Source of the DNA: Acetatifactor aquisgranensis | Lineage (GTDB): Bacteria; Bacillota; Clostridia; Lachnospirales; Lachnospiraceae | Assembly: GCF_943193215.1 (NCBI RefSeq) | Contig: NZ_CALPDH010000018.1 | Span: 65,764-129,763, forward strand | Length of the DNA: 64,000 bases | Direction: 5' to 3' | Shown here: positions 25,658-33,640 of the stretch, piece by piece | Position numbering within the stretch: the stretch's first letter is position 1 | Layout of the letters: each line of letters starts with the position of its first letter | Notes under the pieces: generated by a model | What the model was told of the DNA's origin: nothing | What the model saw: only the letters and a program-made list of their open reading frames with translations | Databases searched by the model: none | Made by a program: the position numbers and the translations under genes

Positions 25658-25678
25658 CGCCGCCCGGCAGCGGCGGCG
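25658..25678. promoter_or_regulatory. GC hairpin downstream of VR2
   Basis: Stem CGCCGCC/GGCGGCG with loop CGGCAGC, 30 bases after VR2 and just past the stop codon. The same 26-base block recurs after VR1 (47302-47324) but not after the template, as expected for the hairpin that helps retrohoming in DGRs. Confidence 0.75.
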
Positions 25679-25692
25679 AAAGGCGGGGAAAT

Positions 25693-26388
25693 ATGTTAGA
25701 CTTCGGATTTTACAATATGGACTGCAACGTCGCCCTGCCGGAGTTCCCGGACAATTATTTCGATCTGGCGGTCGTGGATCCGCCGTATGGGATAAAGGTT
25801 TTCGCAAAGGACAACGCGTCCCGGTCGAAACTGGCAACGTCAAAAGCCTATAAGGAATACGCGGGCGGCGATCAGGTCGCCCCGGATCCTGAATATTTCG
25901 CACAACTGAAACGGATATCGAAAAATCAGATCATTTTCGGCGCGAATCATTTCATGGATAACATTGTCGCGGGGTTCGGCGGCGTGTCGTCCCCGTGTTG
26001 GATCGTATGGGACAAACAGAACGGGCAGAACGACTTCGCGGACGGGGAACTTGCTTTCACGTCATTTCAGACCGCCGTTCGGATATTCCGGTTTACATGG
26101 GCGGGTATGCGGCAGGGGAACATGAGGGAAAAGGAAATCCGCATACATCCGACGCAAAAACCCGTCGCCCTTTATGACTGGATATTTGCAAATTATACGC
26201 AGCGCGGGCAAAAGATAATAGATACACACGTCGGATCCGCGTCGTCCCTGATAGCGGCACACAAGGCGGGACTGCAGTTCGTTGGTTTTGAACTGGATCG
26301 GGAATATTACAAAGACGCCGCCGCCCGGTATGAGCGGGAAACGGCGCAGATATCAATATTTGACTTTTTAGAACAGAAGGGAGAATGA
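25693..26388 (+). CDS. DNA methyltransferase (N4/N6, DPPY type)
   Basis: A 231-residue amino-methyltransferase of the beta-like order: motif IV VVDPPYGIKVFAKD near residues 28-41 precedes the SAM-binding FxGxG region (IIDTHVGSASSLIAAHKAGL, GFELDREYYKDAAAR). It has the segment FGANHFMDNIV and a conserved WDKQNGQNDFADGELAF stretch typical of phage site-specific enzymes. With DPPY it could modify adenine-N6 or cytosine-N4; site unknown. No restriction enzyme partner is present, so the role is likely protection of phage DNA. It follows the VR2 hairpin by 15 bases. Confidence 0.88.
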   Translation: MLDFGFYNMDCNVALPEFPDNYFDLAVVDPPYGIKVFAKDNASRSKLATSKAYKEYAGGDQVAPDPEYFAQLKRISKNQIIFGANHFMDNIVAGFGGVSSPCWIVWDKQNGQNDFADGELAFTSFQTAVRIFRFTWAGMRQGNMREKEIRIHPTQKPVALYDWIFANYTQRGQKIIDTHVGSASSLIAAHKAGLQFVGFELDREYYKDAAARYERETAQISIFDFLEQKGE

Positions 26389-26392
26389 AAGC

Positions 26393-26668
26393 ATGGAAAA
26401 ACAGGTCGTAAAACTGGAATCATTATTGACGGTCATTTCCCCGGCGCAGATCGTCCGGATCATGGACGAAACACTGACGCCGACGGGAAACTTCGTCGAT
26501 CCTGACGAAATAACAGCGTTCAAGGGAACGGCGGCGAAAGCGTTTCGGGAGTATGCCGGGAAAGGCGCAACGATCAAACACATATCGCCGGAGGTAGAGC
26601 GGGAAACAGGCGCAGCGCGCGGACGTTATATAATGCACGTCTATATATATCAGGATCCGGCGCGGTAA
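26393..26668 (+). CDS. Hypothetical early phage protein
   Basis: A 91-residue protein beginning KQVVKLESLLTVISPAQIVR. It has no recognised family. It starts 4 bases after the methyltransferase and has clear phage codon use, so it is probably real and co-transcribed. Confidence 0.55.
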   Translation: MEKQVVKLESLLTVISPAQIVRIMDETLTPTGNFVDPDEITAFKGTAAKAFREYAGKGATIKHISPEVERETGAARGRYIMHVYIYQDPAR

Positions 26669-26692
26669 GCGAAAAGAGAGGATCAAACCATA

Positions 26693-27019
26693 ATGAGATT
26701 ATCGGAACAGTTAAAAGTCATAGCGACGACGGACAGGATCCGGATCATTCAAGGGGAACACGGGAACCGGGAACCACAATTTGATCCAAACGTCAAAATT
26801 CTATATTGCGGGTATATGGGATCGTTGGAATATGCGGAAAACAAAACGGAATTTCTGGCGCGGGATCCGGAAGTCGCCCGAATGGTCGCACATATGGAAG
26901 TCCGTCACAAGGAATTCAGGGAACGCGGGTTATTCCCGCCGTATGAGCCGGAGATCACGCGGATGTATGAATTTAAGGATCTGACGGTTTTCCTATACTA
27001 TGACATTTATATTCAGTAA
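26693..27019 (+). CDS. Hypothetical early phage protein
   Basis: A 108-residue protein with no recognised family. It begins LSEQLKVIATTDRIRIIQGE and has the shared leader GAGGATCAAACC. The start of its sequence is faintly similar in layout to the preceding small protein (both appear to be small alpha/beta proteins); no function assigned. Confidence 0.55.
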   Translation: MRLSEQLKVIATTDRIRIIQGEHGNREPQFDPNVKILYCGYMGSLEYAENKTEFLARDPEVARMVAHMEVRHKEFRERGLFPPYEPEITRMYEFKDLTVFLYYDIYIQ

Positions 27020-27035
27020 CGGGAAAGACGGAACG

Positions 27036-27389
27036 ATGAAACAGGAACCGACAGCCGCAACAATGGCAGGGATTTATAAATTATTGGATATGGAACTGTC
27101 AGACGTAAACGCGGATATTATACGGGTTCAGGAGAACGCAGCGGCGGAAATGATATCAGAAACGGCGGACGGGATTCTGGACGAATTAAAAAGGGTATTT
27201 ATAAAAATGCAGGACGTCTGGATATACGGCGACGGTTCCGATCAGGATCCGGAAACGATACACGCCTGTATGACTGAAATATACAGAGCGGGGATCCAGA
27301 TCGCCGGAATGTCGGTCAGACTGGCAGCAATCACAAGACACGGGATTATCCAGTCGGAACCACTGAAAAGAATAGACGGCGGATATTAA
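27036..27389 (+). CDS. Hypothetical phage protein
   Basis: A 117-residue, mainly helical, acidic protein with no family known to me. ATG 27036 was preferred over 27000 because it clears the upstream gene and has GGAAAGACGG in front. Confidence 0.5.
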   Translation: MKQEPTAATMAGIYKLLDMELSDVNADIIRVQENAAAEMISETADGILDELKRVFIKMQDVWIYGDGSDQDPETIHACMTEIYRAGIQIAGMSVRLAAITRHGIIQSEPLKRIDGGY

Positions 27390-27401
27390 GAGGGCGCGGA
27401 C

Positions 27402-27584
27402 ATGGAAAAACAGGTTGAAAATTTAAGGGCGGAACTTCTGGAAATAGGGATCAGGACAGATCAGGATCTGCGGGACGCAATCAGGAACCTTCCGCCGCTG
27501 AAATTACATATTATGACGGGCGTTATCAGGAAGCAGAAAGGGGCGGGAAATGGATCTGAAAGGGAATGTAATATATGCGGTTGA
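27402..27584 (+). CDS. Small hypothetical phage protein
   Basis: A 60-residue helical protein beginning EKQVENLRAELLEIG. Its last 12 codons overlap the start of the HAD-like gene. No family recognised. Confidence 0.45.
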   Translation: MEKQVENLRAELLEIGIRTDQDLRDAIRNLPPLKLHIMTGVIRKQKGAGNGSERECNICG

Positions 27585-27918
27585 TTTTGACGGGACATTA
27601 TCATTCGGGAGGTTTCCCGGCGTCGGGGATCCGAACGATAATCTGTTCCGGTTCCTGAAAGCAGAAAAGGAGCGCGGGGCGCGCCTGATCCTGAATACTT
27701 GCAGGACAGGGGACGATCTGGCGGTCGCGGTGGAGTATTGCCGGGATCACGGACTGGAATTTGAATTCGTAAACGAGAATTTACCGGAACTGATCGAACT
27801 GTACGGCGGCGACACGCGCAAGATAAACGCGGATTTTTACATAGACGACAAAGCCGTGAACCCGATCGCCGGACATTTTACCGTCGTTCCGGCGGGGTTC
27901 AATTTCAAAAAGGAATAA
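27550..27918 (+). CDS. HAD-like phage hydrolase
   Basis: A 122-residue protein with HAD motif I VIYAVDFDGTLSF (D11, D13), then RLILNTCRTGDDLAVAVEYC (motif II Thr), and a C-terminal ADFYIDDKAVNP resembling motif IV. The lysine of motif III is not obvious. Such compact HAD-like proteins (about 120-140 residues) are frequent in Firmicutes phages and may act on nucleotides or nucleic acid ends. It is followed by a strong hairpin. Confidence 0.75.
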   Translation: MDLKGNVIYAVDFDGTLSFGRFPGVGDPNDNLFRFLKAEKERGARLILNTCRTGDDLAVAVEYCRDHGLEFEFVNENLPELIELYGGDTRKINADFYIDDKAVNPIAGHFTVVPAGFNFKKE

Positions 27919-27922
27919 AAAA

Positions 27923-27962
27923 GGATCCCGGCGAAAGGCGAGGAGCCGTAACGCCGGGATCC
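27923..27962. other. Strong 11-bp stem-loop after the HAD-like gene
   Basis: GGATCCCGGCG (27923-27933) pairs perfectly with CGCCGGGATCC (27952-27962); the loop contains a small inner stem GGC/GCC. No T-run follows, so it is not a classic terminator. It may block exonucleases or act as an RNA processing or regulatory element between two early operon parts. Confidence 0.6.
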
Positions 27963-28003
27963 GAAGAATCAAACCATATTTATTATACCAAAGGGCGGGG
28001 AAT

Positions 28004-28708
28004 ATGTCAAAACGGAGAATCAGGGACAGAAAGAAAAGAATCAGGAGAATAAAGAGGATCCGGCGCGGGATCTTATCAGGAACGGCGGTCGTATCGGTTG
28101 CGGCGGTCGTGATTATCGCATATCAGGCAGTCACGACGGAACCGGATAAAACGCCGGAGCCGATCGCGGTCATCCAGACGGAGCCGATCGCGCCGGAAAT
28201 ACATATTGAAACAGGAAAAGCAGAGGAAACGCCGCGCACATATCAGGACGTCGATTTTGTCCCGCTGCCTGTCCCGATGACGGACGCAGATCAGGAAATT
28301 GTTTTCGGTATCTGTCAGGAATACGGCGTCGCGTTCCCGCTTGTCATGGCAATTATAGAACACGAATCACATTTTGACAGGACGGCGCGTTCACAGACCG
28401 GGGATTCCGGGTATATGCAGATAAACGACTGCAACGCGGAACGCCTGTCTGATTTAGGGTTTTCGGATCTGTATGATCTGGAACAGAACGTCGGCGCGGG
28501 CGTTTATATCCTGAAAGAATTGTTTTCAAGGTATGAGGGCGACGCGACATTCGTTCTTATGGCATATAACGCGGGGGAAAAAGGCGCGCGGGACATGAGG
28601 GAATCAGGAATCTATGAAACGGAATACACGGTCGAAATTTTGGAGCGGGCGGAAGCCTTTTCTTCATATATAGATAACGCCGCAATAAGAAGAACGCGTG
28701 TTCGATAG
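28004..28708 (+). CDS. Membrane-anchored lytic transglycosylase (SLT) protein
   Basis: A 234-residue protein: a very basic N-terminus (16 Arg/Lys in the first 22 residues), one membrane helix (GTAVVSVAAVVIIAYQAV), a proline-rich spacer, and an SLT-type lysozyme domain (about 95-215) with catalytic glutamate in MAIIEHESHFDRTARSQTGD, then GYMQIN and FVLMAYNAGEKGARD. It cleaves peptidoglycan glycan strands. Unlike the endolysin at 50634, it is in the early region, so a role in the infected or lysogenic cell wall is more likely than final lysis. Confidence 0.8.
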   Translation: MSKRRIRDRKKRIRRIKRIRRGILSGTAVVSVAAVVIIAYQAVTTEPDKTPEPIAVIQTEPIAPEIHIETGKAEETPRTYQDVDFVPLPVPMTDADQEIVFGICQEYGVAFPLVMAIIEHESHFDRTARSQTGDSGYMQINDCNAERLSDLGFSDLYDLEQNVGAGVYILKELFSRYEGDATFVLMAYNAGEKGARDMRESGIYETEYTVEILERAEAFSSYIDNAAIRRTRVR

Positions 28709-28798
28709 AATGGCAGAGGGGCAGGGCGGCTTCCCGTCCTTGTAATGGGTATTAAGATATCAACCATTTTATATAGAACGCATATCAGGGGGCGGATT

Positions 28799-29728
28799 AT
28801 GGGATCGAGAAAAAAATATATAGATGATTATGATTTTGAGGAATCATATAAAAAATCATTGGAGGATATGGAGCAGGAACAGATCGATCGTTACCTGAAA
28901 GAGAACAGGGCGGGGATCGCATATCAGACAAAGACGACAAAAGCGGGGGAACAACTGGAAGCGGATATATACCCGGTATTCGGCAGCAGGAAAGACGCGC
29001 CCCGGACAAAGAGGGGGAAAGAGAGCCGCCCGGCACAAAAGAACCTGAACAGCAAAAGGGCAAAGCGGTATCTGAATAATTTAGTTAGTGCAAATTTCGG
29101 GGAAGGGGATCTATGGTGTACGTTCACATATGACGACGCACACCTTCCGGCGGATCAGGATGAAGCGAATCGGATATTCGGGAATTTCATCAGGAGGATA
29201 AACAGGCGGAGGAAAAAGGCGGGAATGGATAATGTGAAATACATATGTGTGACGGAGTATCAGGAGGAGGAAGGGAAAAAGACGCGTTGTCATCATCACG
29301 TCATTATGTCCGGGGATGTGAACCGGGACGAATTAGAAAAGATATGGGGGCAGGGAAAGAGGAACCAGACGCGCCGGATCGATCCGGATCCTGATACACA
29401 TATCGCAGGGATCGTGAATTATATCAGCAAGGATCCAAAAGGGCGGAAGCGATGGAGGGCGTCAAAGAACCTAAAAAAGCCGATAGTGACGAAATCCGTC
29501 TGTCGGTTCGGGAAAAGGACAGCGGAGCGCATGGCGACAGACCGGGCATATCTGGAAAGCAGGATCAAAAAATCATATCCCGGTTATAAATTCATAGACG
29601 CGGAAGTCAGGGTAAACGATATCAACGGCGGATTCTACATATACGCCCGAATGGTTCGGGATCGAAGGAGCCGACGAGGATATAAAGCAAATTCAGGAAA
29701 AGAAAAAAGGAGGATCAAACAATGCTAA
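28799..29728 (+). CDS. HUH-type rolling-circle replication initiator
   Basis: A 309-residue protein with the three motifs of HUH Rep proteins: motif I WCTFTYDDAHLPAD, motif II TRCHHHVIMSGDV (histidines 165-167), and motif III HIAGIVNYISKDP with likely nucleophile Y208. The layout resembles Rep proteins of microviruses and small plasmids. It should nick one strand and start rolling-circle replication. No helicase, primase or polymerase gene was recognised in the prophage, so this is the best candidate for the phage replication starter. Start at 28799 chosen for its GGGGGCGG site. The C-terminus overlaps the next start by 7 bases. Confidence 0.82.
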   Translation: MGSRKKYIDDYDFEESYKKSLEDMEQEQIDRYLKENRAGIAYQTKTTKAGEQLEADIYPVFGSRKDAPRTKRGKESRPAQKNLNSKRAKRYLNNLVSANFGEGDLWCTFTYDDAHLPADQDEANRIFGNFIRRINRRRKKAGMDNVKYICVTEYQEEEGKKTRCHHHVIMSGDVNRDELEKIWGQGKRNQTRRIDPDPDTHIAGIVNYISKDPKGRKRWRASKNLKKPIVTKSVCRFGKRTAERMATDRAYLESRIKKSYPGYKFIDAEVRVNDINGGFYIYARMVRDRRSRRGYKANSGKEKRRIKQC

Positions 29729-30480
29729 CTATCACAACAAACAAGACGGAGATCAAAGGGATCGCCGATCGGAGTATCAGGGAACGGACGCTTCCGATCA
29801 CGGACTTCTGGACGAAGCGGATCATCAATCTGTTAGGCGCGCCGGATTCTGACAAGAAAGAAATCATGCACAATCTGACAGAGGGCAGGGCGGGGACGAC
29901 AGACGCGGAACGGGAAGTCACATTCACGGCGGGCGGCGTGGCGGCGGTTCGGGTAAAGGTCACAATCAGGATCGGGCAGCAGTCAGGCTTCGATTGTTTC
30001 ATCCTGACGATCCGGGACGTTATGGAAATCCGGGGCGGGGAAAACTTAGAACCGGAACCGGAACAGGAGAGGGAACCGGAAGTCGTCGGTATGCCAAACG
30101 CGCCCGCCGTCCGGGTAATAACAAAACAGATCGGATTCTGTAAGTATTGCGGACAGTCGCGGATCATTGAAGCACCGGAAGGATTTTCCGCCGCCGACTT
30201 GAACGAACAGGCTTCGGACGAGTGCGACTGCGACGAAGCGCGGCGTCAGAGGGAACGCCGGGCGAAAATGGAAGCGGCGGGGATGTGGGCGCAGAATATG
30301 TTCAGCAAAGAGAACGGACAGCTTCAGACCGTGTTATGTGCGATCCGTTCCACGTTCGAGGGTTCGATCGATTACGTCACAATCAAGATCGGCAAGAAAA
30401 CGCACAAGATAGACACGGATTCCGACGGGATGATCCGGATCCGTTCCACGTTCAGGGACAGCAACGAAGAAACATTTTGA
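29722..30480 (+). CDS. Hypothetical phage protein with zinc-ribbon-like segment
   Basis: A 252-residue protein, coupled to the Rep gene. A middle Glu/Pro-rich linker (LEPEPEQEREPEVVG) separates a globular N-terminal part from a segment with FCKYCGQS and DECDC, which could bind zinc. No known family. It may assist replication or recombination because of its position; this is inference. Confidence 0.6.
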   Translation: MLTITTNKTEIKGIADRSIRERTLPITDFWTKRIINLLGAPDSDKKEIMHNLTEGRAGTTDAEREVTFTAGGVAAVRVKVTIRIGQQSGFDCFILTIRDVMEIRGGENLEPEPEQEREPEVVGMPNAPAVRVITKQIGFCKYCGQSRIIEAPEGFSAADLNEQASDECDCDEARRQRERRAKMEAAGMWAQNMFSKENGQLQTVLCAIRSTFEGSIDYVTIKIGKKTHKIDTDSDGMIRIRSTFRDSNEETF

Positions 30481-30501
30481 CGGAGAGGGGGCGGCGGAAT
30501 C

Positions 30502-30846
30502 GTGAAGCGTTATTTTCTGGATTACAACGAAAGACAGATTGTTCACGCGGCGGTCAGAATGGATTCACGCGCGGGGATGACGTCGCCCTTTTCAAAGCGG
30601 GCAGCGGAAGCAATCAGGAAAGCGAAGGACGATATGGACGTCGGGGAAATAGATCCGGGCGTCCGTGGCGTCATCATCGAAAAGATATATCAGTCTATCG
30701 CATATAGTCAGCCGTGGGAACACATGGGGGAAACATATTGTTATCGCGGGCAGTTCTACCAGTACCGGAAACAATTCTGCTATCTGATAGCGGATTATAT
30801 GGGATTGATAGACGCAAGGCGGCAGCAGAGGAAAGGGGGCGGATAG
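30502..30846 (+). CDS. Hypothetical phage protein upstream of the HNH gene
   Basis: A 114-residue protein starting at GTG 30502 after GGAGAGGGGGCGG. The sequence (KRYFLDYNERQIVHAAVRMD ... YCYRGQFYQYRKQFCYLIAD) is not of a family I can name; its location before the HNH endonuclease is where phages often encode a late-gene regulator. Confidence 0.55.
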   Translation: MKRYFLDYNERQIVHAAVRMDSRAGMTSPFSKRAAEAIRKAKDDMDVGEIDPGVRGVIIEKIYQSIAYSQPWEHMGETYCYRGQFYQYRKQFCYLIADYMGLIDARRQQRKGGG

Positions 30847-30847
30847 A

Positions 30848-31171
30848 ATGGCGAAAGATTGGGCGGAATGGTTTTATCAGTCGCAAGCGTGGAAGAATAC
30901 GCGGGCGGCGTACATCGTATACGCGGGCGGATATTGTGAGCGTTGCCGCCGTGAGGTTGAGCGGGGGAAGCGATCACTGGCAGACATGAAGCCGATCAAG
31001 ATAGTTCATCACAAAATATATTTAACGCCGGAGAATATAAACGATCCGACGGTCAGTCTTTCATTCGACAATCTGGAAGGAGTGTGTGAGGAACACCACA
31101 ACAGGGAACACAAAGCGGGAAAAGGAAAAAGATATCGCTTCGACGAACGCGGTCAGCCTGTCCCGCTATGA
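30848..31171 (+). CDS. HNH endonuclease (packaging-associated)
   Basis: A 107-residue HNH nuclease. Seen: the N-terminal FYQSQAWKNTRAAYI typical of phage HNH proteins, the zinc cysteines GGYCERCRREVE, KIVHHKIYLTPENINDP and a second metal motif VCEEHHNREHK. In HK97-like cos phages this gene sits next to the terminase genes and is needed with terminase for cohesive-end cleavage. The position just upstream of the terminase small subunit fits. Confidence 0.9.
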   Translation: MAKDWAEWFYQSQAWKNTRAAYIVYAGGYCERCRREVERGKRSLADMKPIKIVHHKIYLTPENINDPTVSLSFDNLEGVCEEHHNREHKAGKGKRYRFDERGQPVPL

Positions 31172-31305
31172 GCATATATGCAACGCGGCGCAGACCGTCC
31201 CCCCGGTATGCGCTATCTGGCGGCGGCTTTTGGAACCGAGGGTGGGACTGTCAAAAAACGCTGCATTGCGCGCACATATAGGGGGGTTAGGAGGAACTTC
31301 AATAA
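31172..31305. other. Gap between HNH and terminase genes, candidate cos region
   Basis: 134 bases without a gene containing GC-rich runs (GTCCCCCCGG near 31197-31206; GGGGGG near 31281). In HK97-like phages with an HNH gene here, cos usually lies in this gap. No cos sequence could be identified by comparison. Confidence 0.25.
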
Positions 31306-31692
31306 ATGGCGGAAAAAAAGACCACTATTTCGGGCGATACGGAAATATTGACCGAAGCGAACATCAAGAAAGAGTTTAACGCGATCCGGCGGATGTTCAA
31401 GTCTATCAAAGACGACGACGCGGACAAAATGAAACTGATAGAACGTATCATCGAGGAAGTCGCGTTCCAGAAAGTCGCTATGAAAGCGGCAAAGGCGGAC
31501 ATGATCCTTCACGGACTGCAGACGACGACGAAAAACGCGTCACAGAAATTTGTCAAAGAAAACCCGGCAGTCCAGACATACGAAAAATACGCCCGCGCCT
31601 ACACGTCGAACATGAAGGCGTTGATCGATATGTTACCGCCGAAACAGAAAAAAGAGGTTTCACGGGTTATGCAGCTTCGCGGGGACAGTTAG
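31306..31692 (+). CDS. Terminase small subunit (P27 family)
   Basis: A 128-residue helical protein of the P27 terminase small subunit type. It shows FNAIRRMFKSIKDDDADKMK, the segment FQKVAMKAAKADMILHGLQT, and the typical EKYARAYTSNMKALIDMLPP. It recognises phage DNA for packaging and lies directly before the large subunit. The upstream site is TTAGGAGGAACTTC. Confidence 0.85.
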   Translation: MAEKKTTISGDTEILTEANIKKEFNAIRRMFKSIKDDDADKMKLIERIIEEVAFQKVAMKAAKADMILHGLQTTTKNASQKFVKENPAVQTYEKYARAYTSNMKALIDMLPPKQKKEVSRVMQLRGDS

Positions 31693-31770
31693 AGAAAGAG
31701 AGGGAAAAGAGTGAAAGGAAAAAATGTGATAGGGAAAATATTTAAGAGAAAAAGAGAGAGGGTGAAAGAT

Positions 31771-33522
31771 ATGAGGGCGGAAGCGAAAAAAAGCAGAACG
31801 CCGGAAAAAGACAATTATATTTTTCGGTATTACGACGCGATCCGGCGAATTAAGCGCGGGGAAAAAGTCGGGGGCGTCAGGGCAGCAGGGGAATATATTC
31901 ACGACATTTTCCGGATCCTGACGAATGGGATCCGGTCAGGGGAATATTTTTTTGACAAGAAAAAAGCGGATAGGGCGATACGGTTCATTGAAAATTTTTG
32001 TCATCATTCAGAGGGACGCGCGGATCTGCTAAAGTTGGAATTATGGCAGAAAGCCGTCGTTTCCGCGATATTCGGAATCATGGATCCGGATCGCCCGGAC
32101 TGCAGAATGTTCCGGGAAGTCCTGCTGATTGTCGCCCGAAAAAACGGTAAAACACTATTAGCGGCGGCGATAATGGCATACATGGCATACATAGACGGAG
32201 AATATGGAGCGAAATTATATTGCCTTGCGCCAAAACTGGATCAAGCGGAACTATGTTTCGACGCATTTTATCAGATCGTCCAGGCGGACGACGAACTGAA
32301 CAAAATCACAAAGAAACGGCGTTCGGACATATACATTCAGGACTTTAACACGTCCGTGAAAAAGATCGCGTTCAATTCCAAAAAGTCCGACGGATTCAAC
32401 GTCTATTTCTGTCTGAATGACGAGATCGAAGCGTGGCGCGGGGATTCAGGACTAAAACAGTACGAAGTTATTTCGTCGGCGACTGGCAGCAGGGCGCAGC
32501 CGCTTATCATGTCAACAGGGACGGCGGGGTATGAGAACGAAGGGATCTATGACGAACTGATCCGCCGGGCGACGGCATTTCTGAAAGGGCGGTCGATCGG
32601 AAAAGAAAAAGAGCGGCGGCTTCTCCCGTTCCTGTTCATCATAGACGACGTGGAAAAATGGGACACGCGGGAGGAAATCGAAAAATCAAACCCAAATCTG
32701 GACGTGTCCGTTTTATGGCAGTATTACGAGGAACAGATCGCGATCGCACATTCGAGCCTGTCGAAAAAGGCGGAATTCCTGACAAAATTCTGTAACATCA
32801 AACAGAATTCGGCGATCGCATGGTTGGATATGCAGGACGTGGAAAAAGCGGCAAGGAAAGACGAAGCGGGGATCGCGGTTTCACTCTCGCTTAGTGATTT
32901 TTGGGGATGTTACTGCGTCGGTGGGATTGACTTATCAAGGACAACGGATTTGACGGCGGCGGGCGTCGTCATAGAGCGCGGCGGCGTGAATTATTGTCTG
33001 GTACAATTTTTCATGCCACAAAAGCGTTATGAGGTCGCAATCGACGAAGAGGGCGTCGCCTATAATATTTTCCGGGAACAAGGATTCTTGACGATAAGCG
33101 GGGAAAATACGGTCGATTATCACGACGTTTTCAAGTGGTTTTTCGATCTGGTAAAGGTTTATAAAATAAAGCCGCTGAAAGTAGGATATGACAGATATTC
33201 AGCGCAGTATCTGGTTCAGGAAATGAAAGACGCAGGGTTCCATATGGACGACGTGTATCAGGGAACAAACCTGACGCCGATCCTGATAGAGTTCGAGGGG
33301 AATTTGAAGGACGGGCGGATCGTAACCGGGGACAATGGACTGTTGCAGTCGCACCTGTTAAACGTCGCCGTTGATATCAACATGAACGATTCCAGAATGA
33401 AGCCTGTTAAGATTGACAGGCGGTCACACATAGACGGAGCGGTCGCACTGTTCGACGCCTTCACAGTCAAAGCAAAATATCACAACGAAATAGGGCGGCT
33501 TTTGGAAAACAGGGGCAAATGA
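31771..33522 (+). CDS. Terminase large subunit
   Basis: A 583-residue packaging motor ATPase/nuclease. The ATPase part has Walker A LIVARKNGKTLLAAAIMAYM and a Walker-B-like VYFCLNDEIEAW; the nuclease part has GIDLSRTTDLTAAGVV with the catalytic aspartate and a C-terminal IDRRSHIDGAVALFDAFT. The start at 31771 is preceded by GAGGGTGAAAG; a GTG at 31711 would add 20 basic residues. It is followed by a terminator at 33539. Confidence 0.95.
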   Translation: MRAEAKKSRTPEKDNYIFRYYDAIRRIKRGEKVGGVRAAGEYIHDIFRILTNGIRSGEYFFDKKKADRAIRFIENFCHHSEGRADLLKLELWQKAVVSAIFGIMDPDRPDCRMFREVLLIVARKNGKTLLAAAIMAYMAYIDGEYGAKLYCLAPKLDQAELCFDAFYQIVQADDELNKITKKRRSDIYIQDFNTSVKKIAFNSKKSDGFNVYFCLNDEIEAWRGDSGLKQYEVISSATGSRAQPLIMSTGTAGYENEGIYDELIRRATAFLKGRSIGKEKERRLLPFLFIIDDVEKWDTREEIEKSNPNLDVSVLWQYYEEQIAIAHSSLSKKAEFLTKFCNIKQNSAIAWLDMQDVEKAARKDEAGIAVSLSLSDFWGCYCVGGIDLSRTTDLTAAGVVIERGGVNYCLVQFFMPQKRYEVAIDEEGVAYNIFREQGFLTISGENTVDYHDVFKWFFDLVKVYKIKPLKVGYDRYSAQYLVQEMKDAGFHMDDVYQGTNLTPILIEFEGNLKDGRIVTGDNGLLQSHLLNVAVDINMNDSRMKPVKIDRRSHIDGAVALFDAFTVKAKYHNEIGRLLENRGK

Positions 33523-33538
33523 TTATAGAAACAGATAT

Positions 33539-33590
33539 CCCGGCAGCAGGGCGAATAAATTTCGTCATTCTGTCGGGGTTTCGTTTTGTA
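33539..33590 (+). terminator. Terminator after the terminase gene
   Basis: CCCGGCAG pairs with CTGTCGGG (one wobble), with an inner stem GGCGAA/TTTCGTC, followed by GGTTTCGTTTTG. A close relative of this element lies at 49940-49985. Confidence 0.6.
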
Positions 33591-33640
33591 TGATAGTCCA
33601 TGATAGGACAGAAAGACGCACAGGAAGGAGGGCGGAAAAC

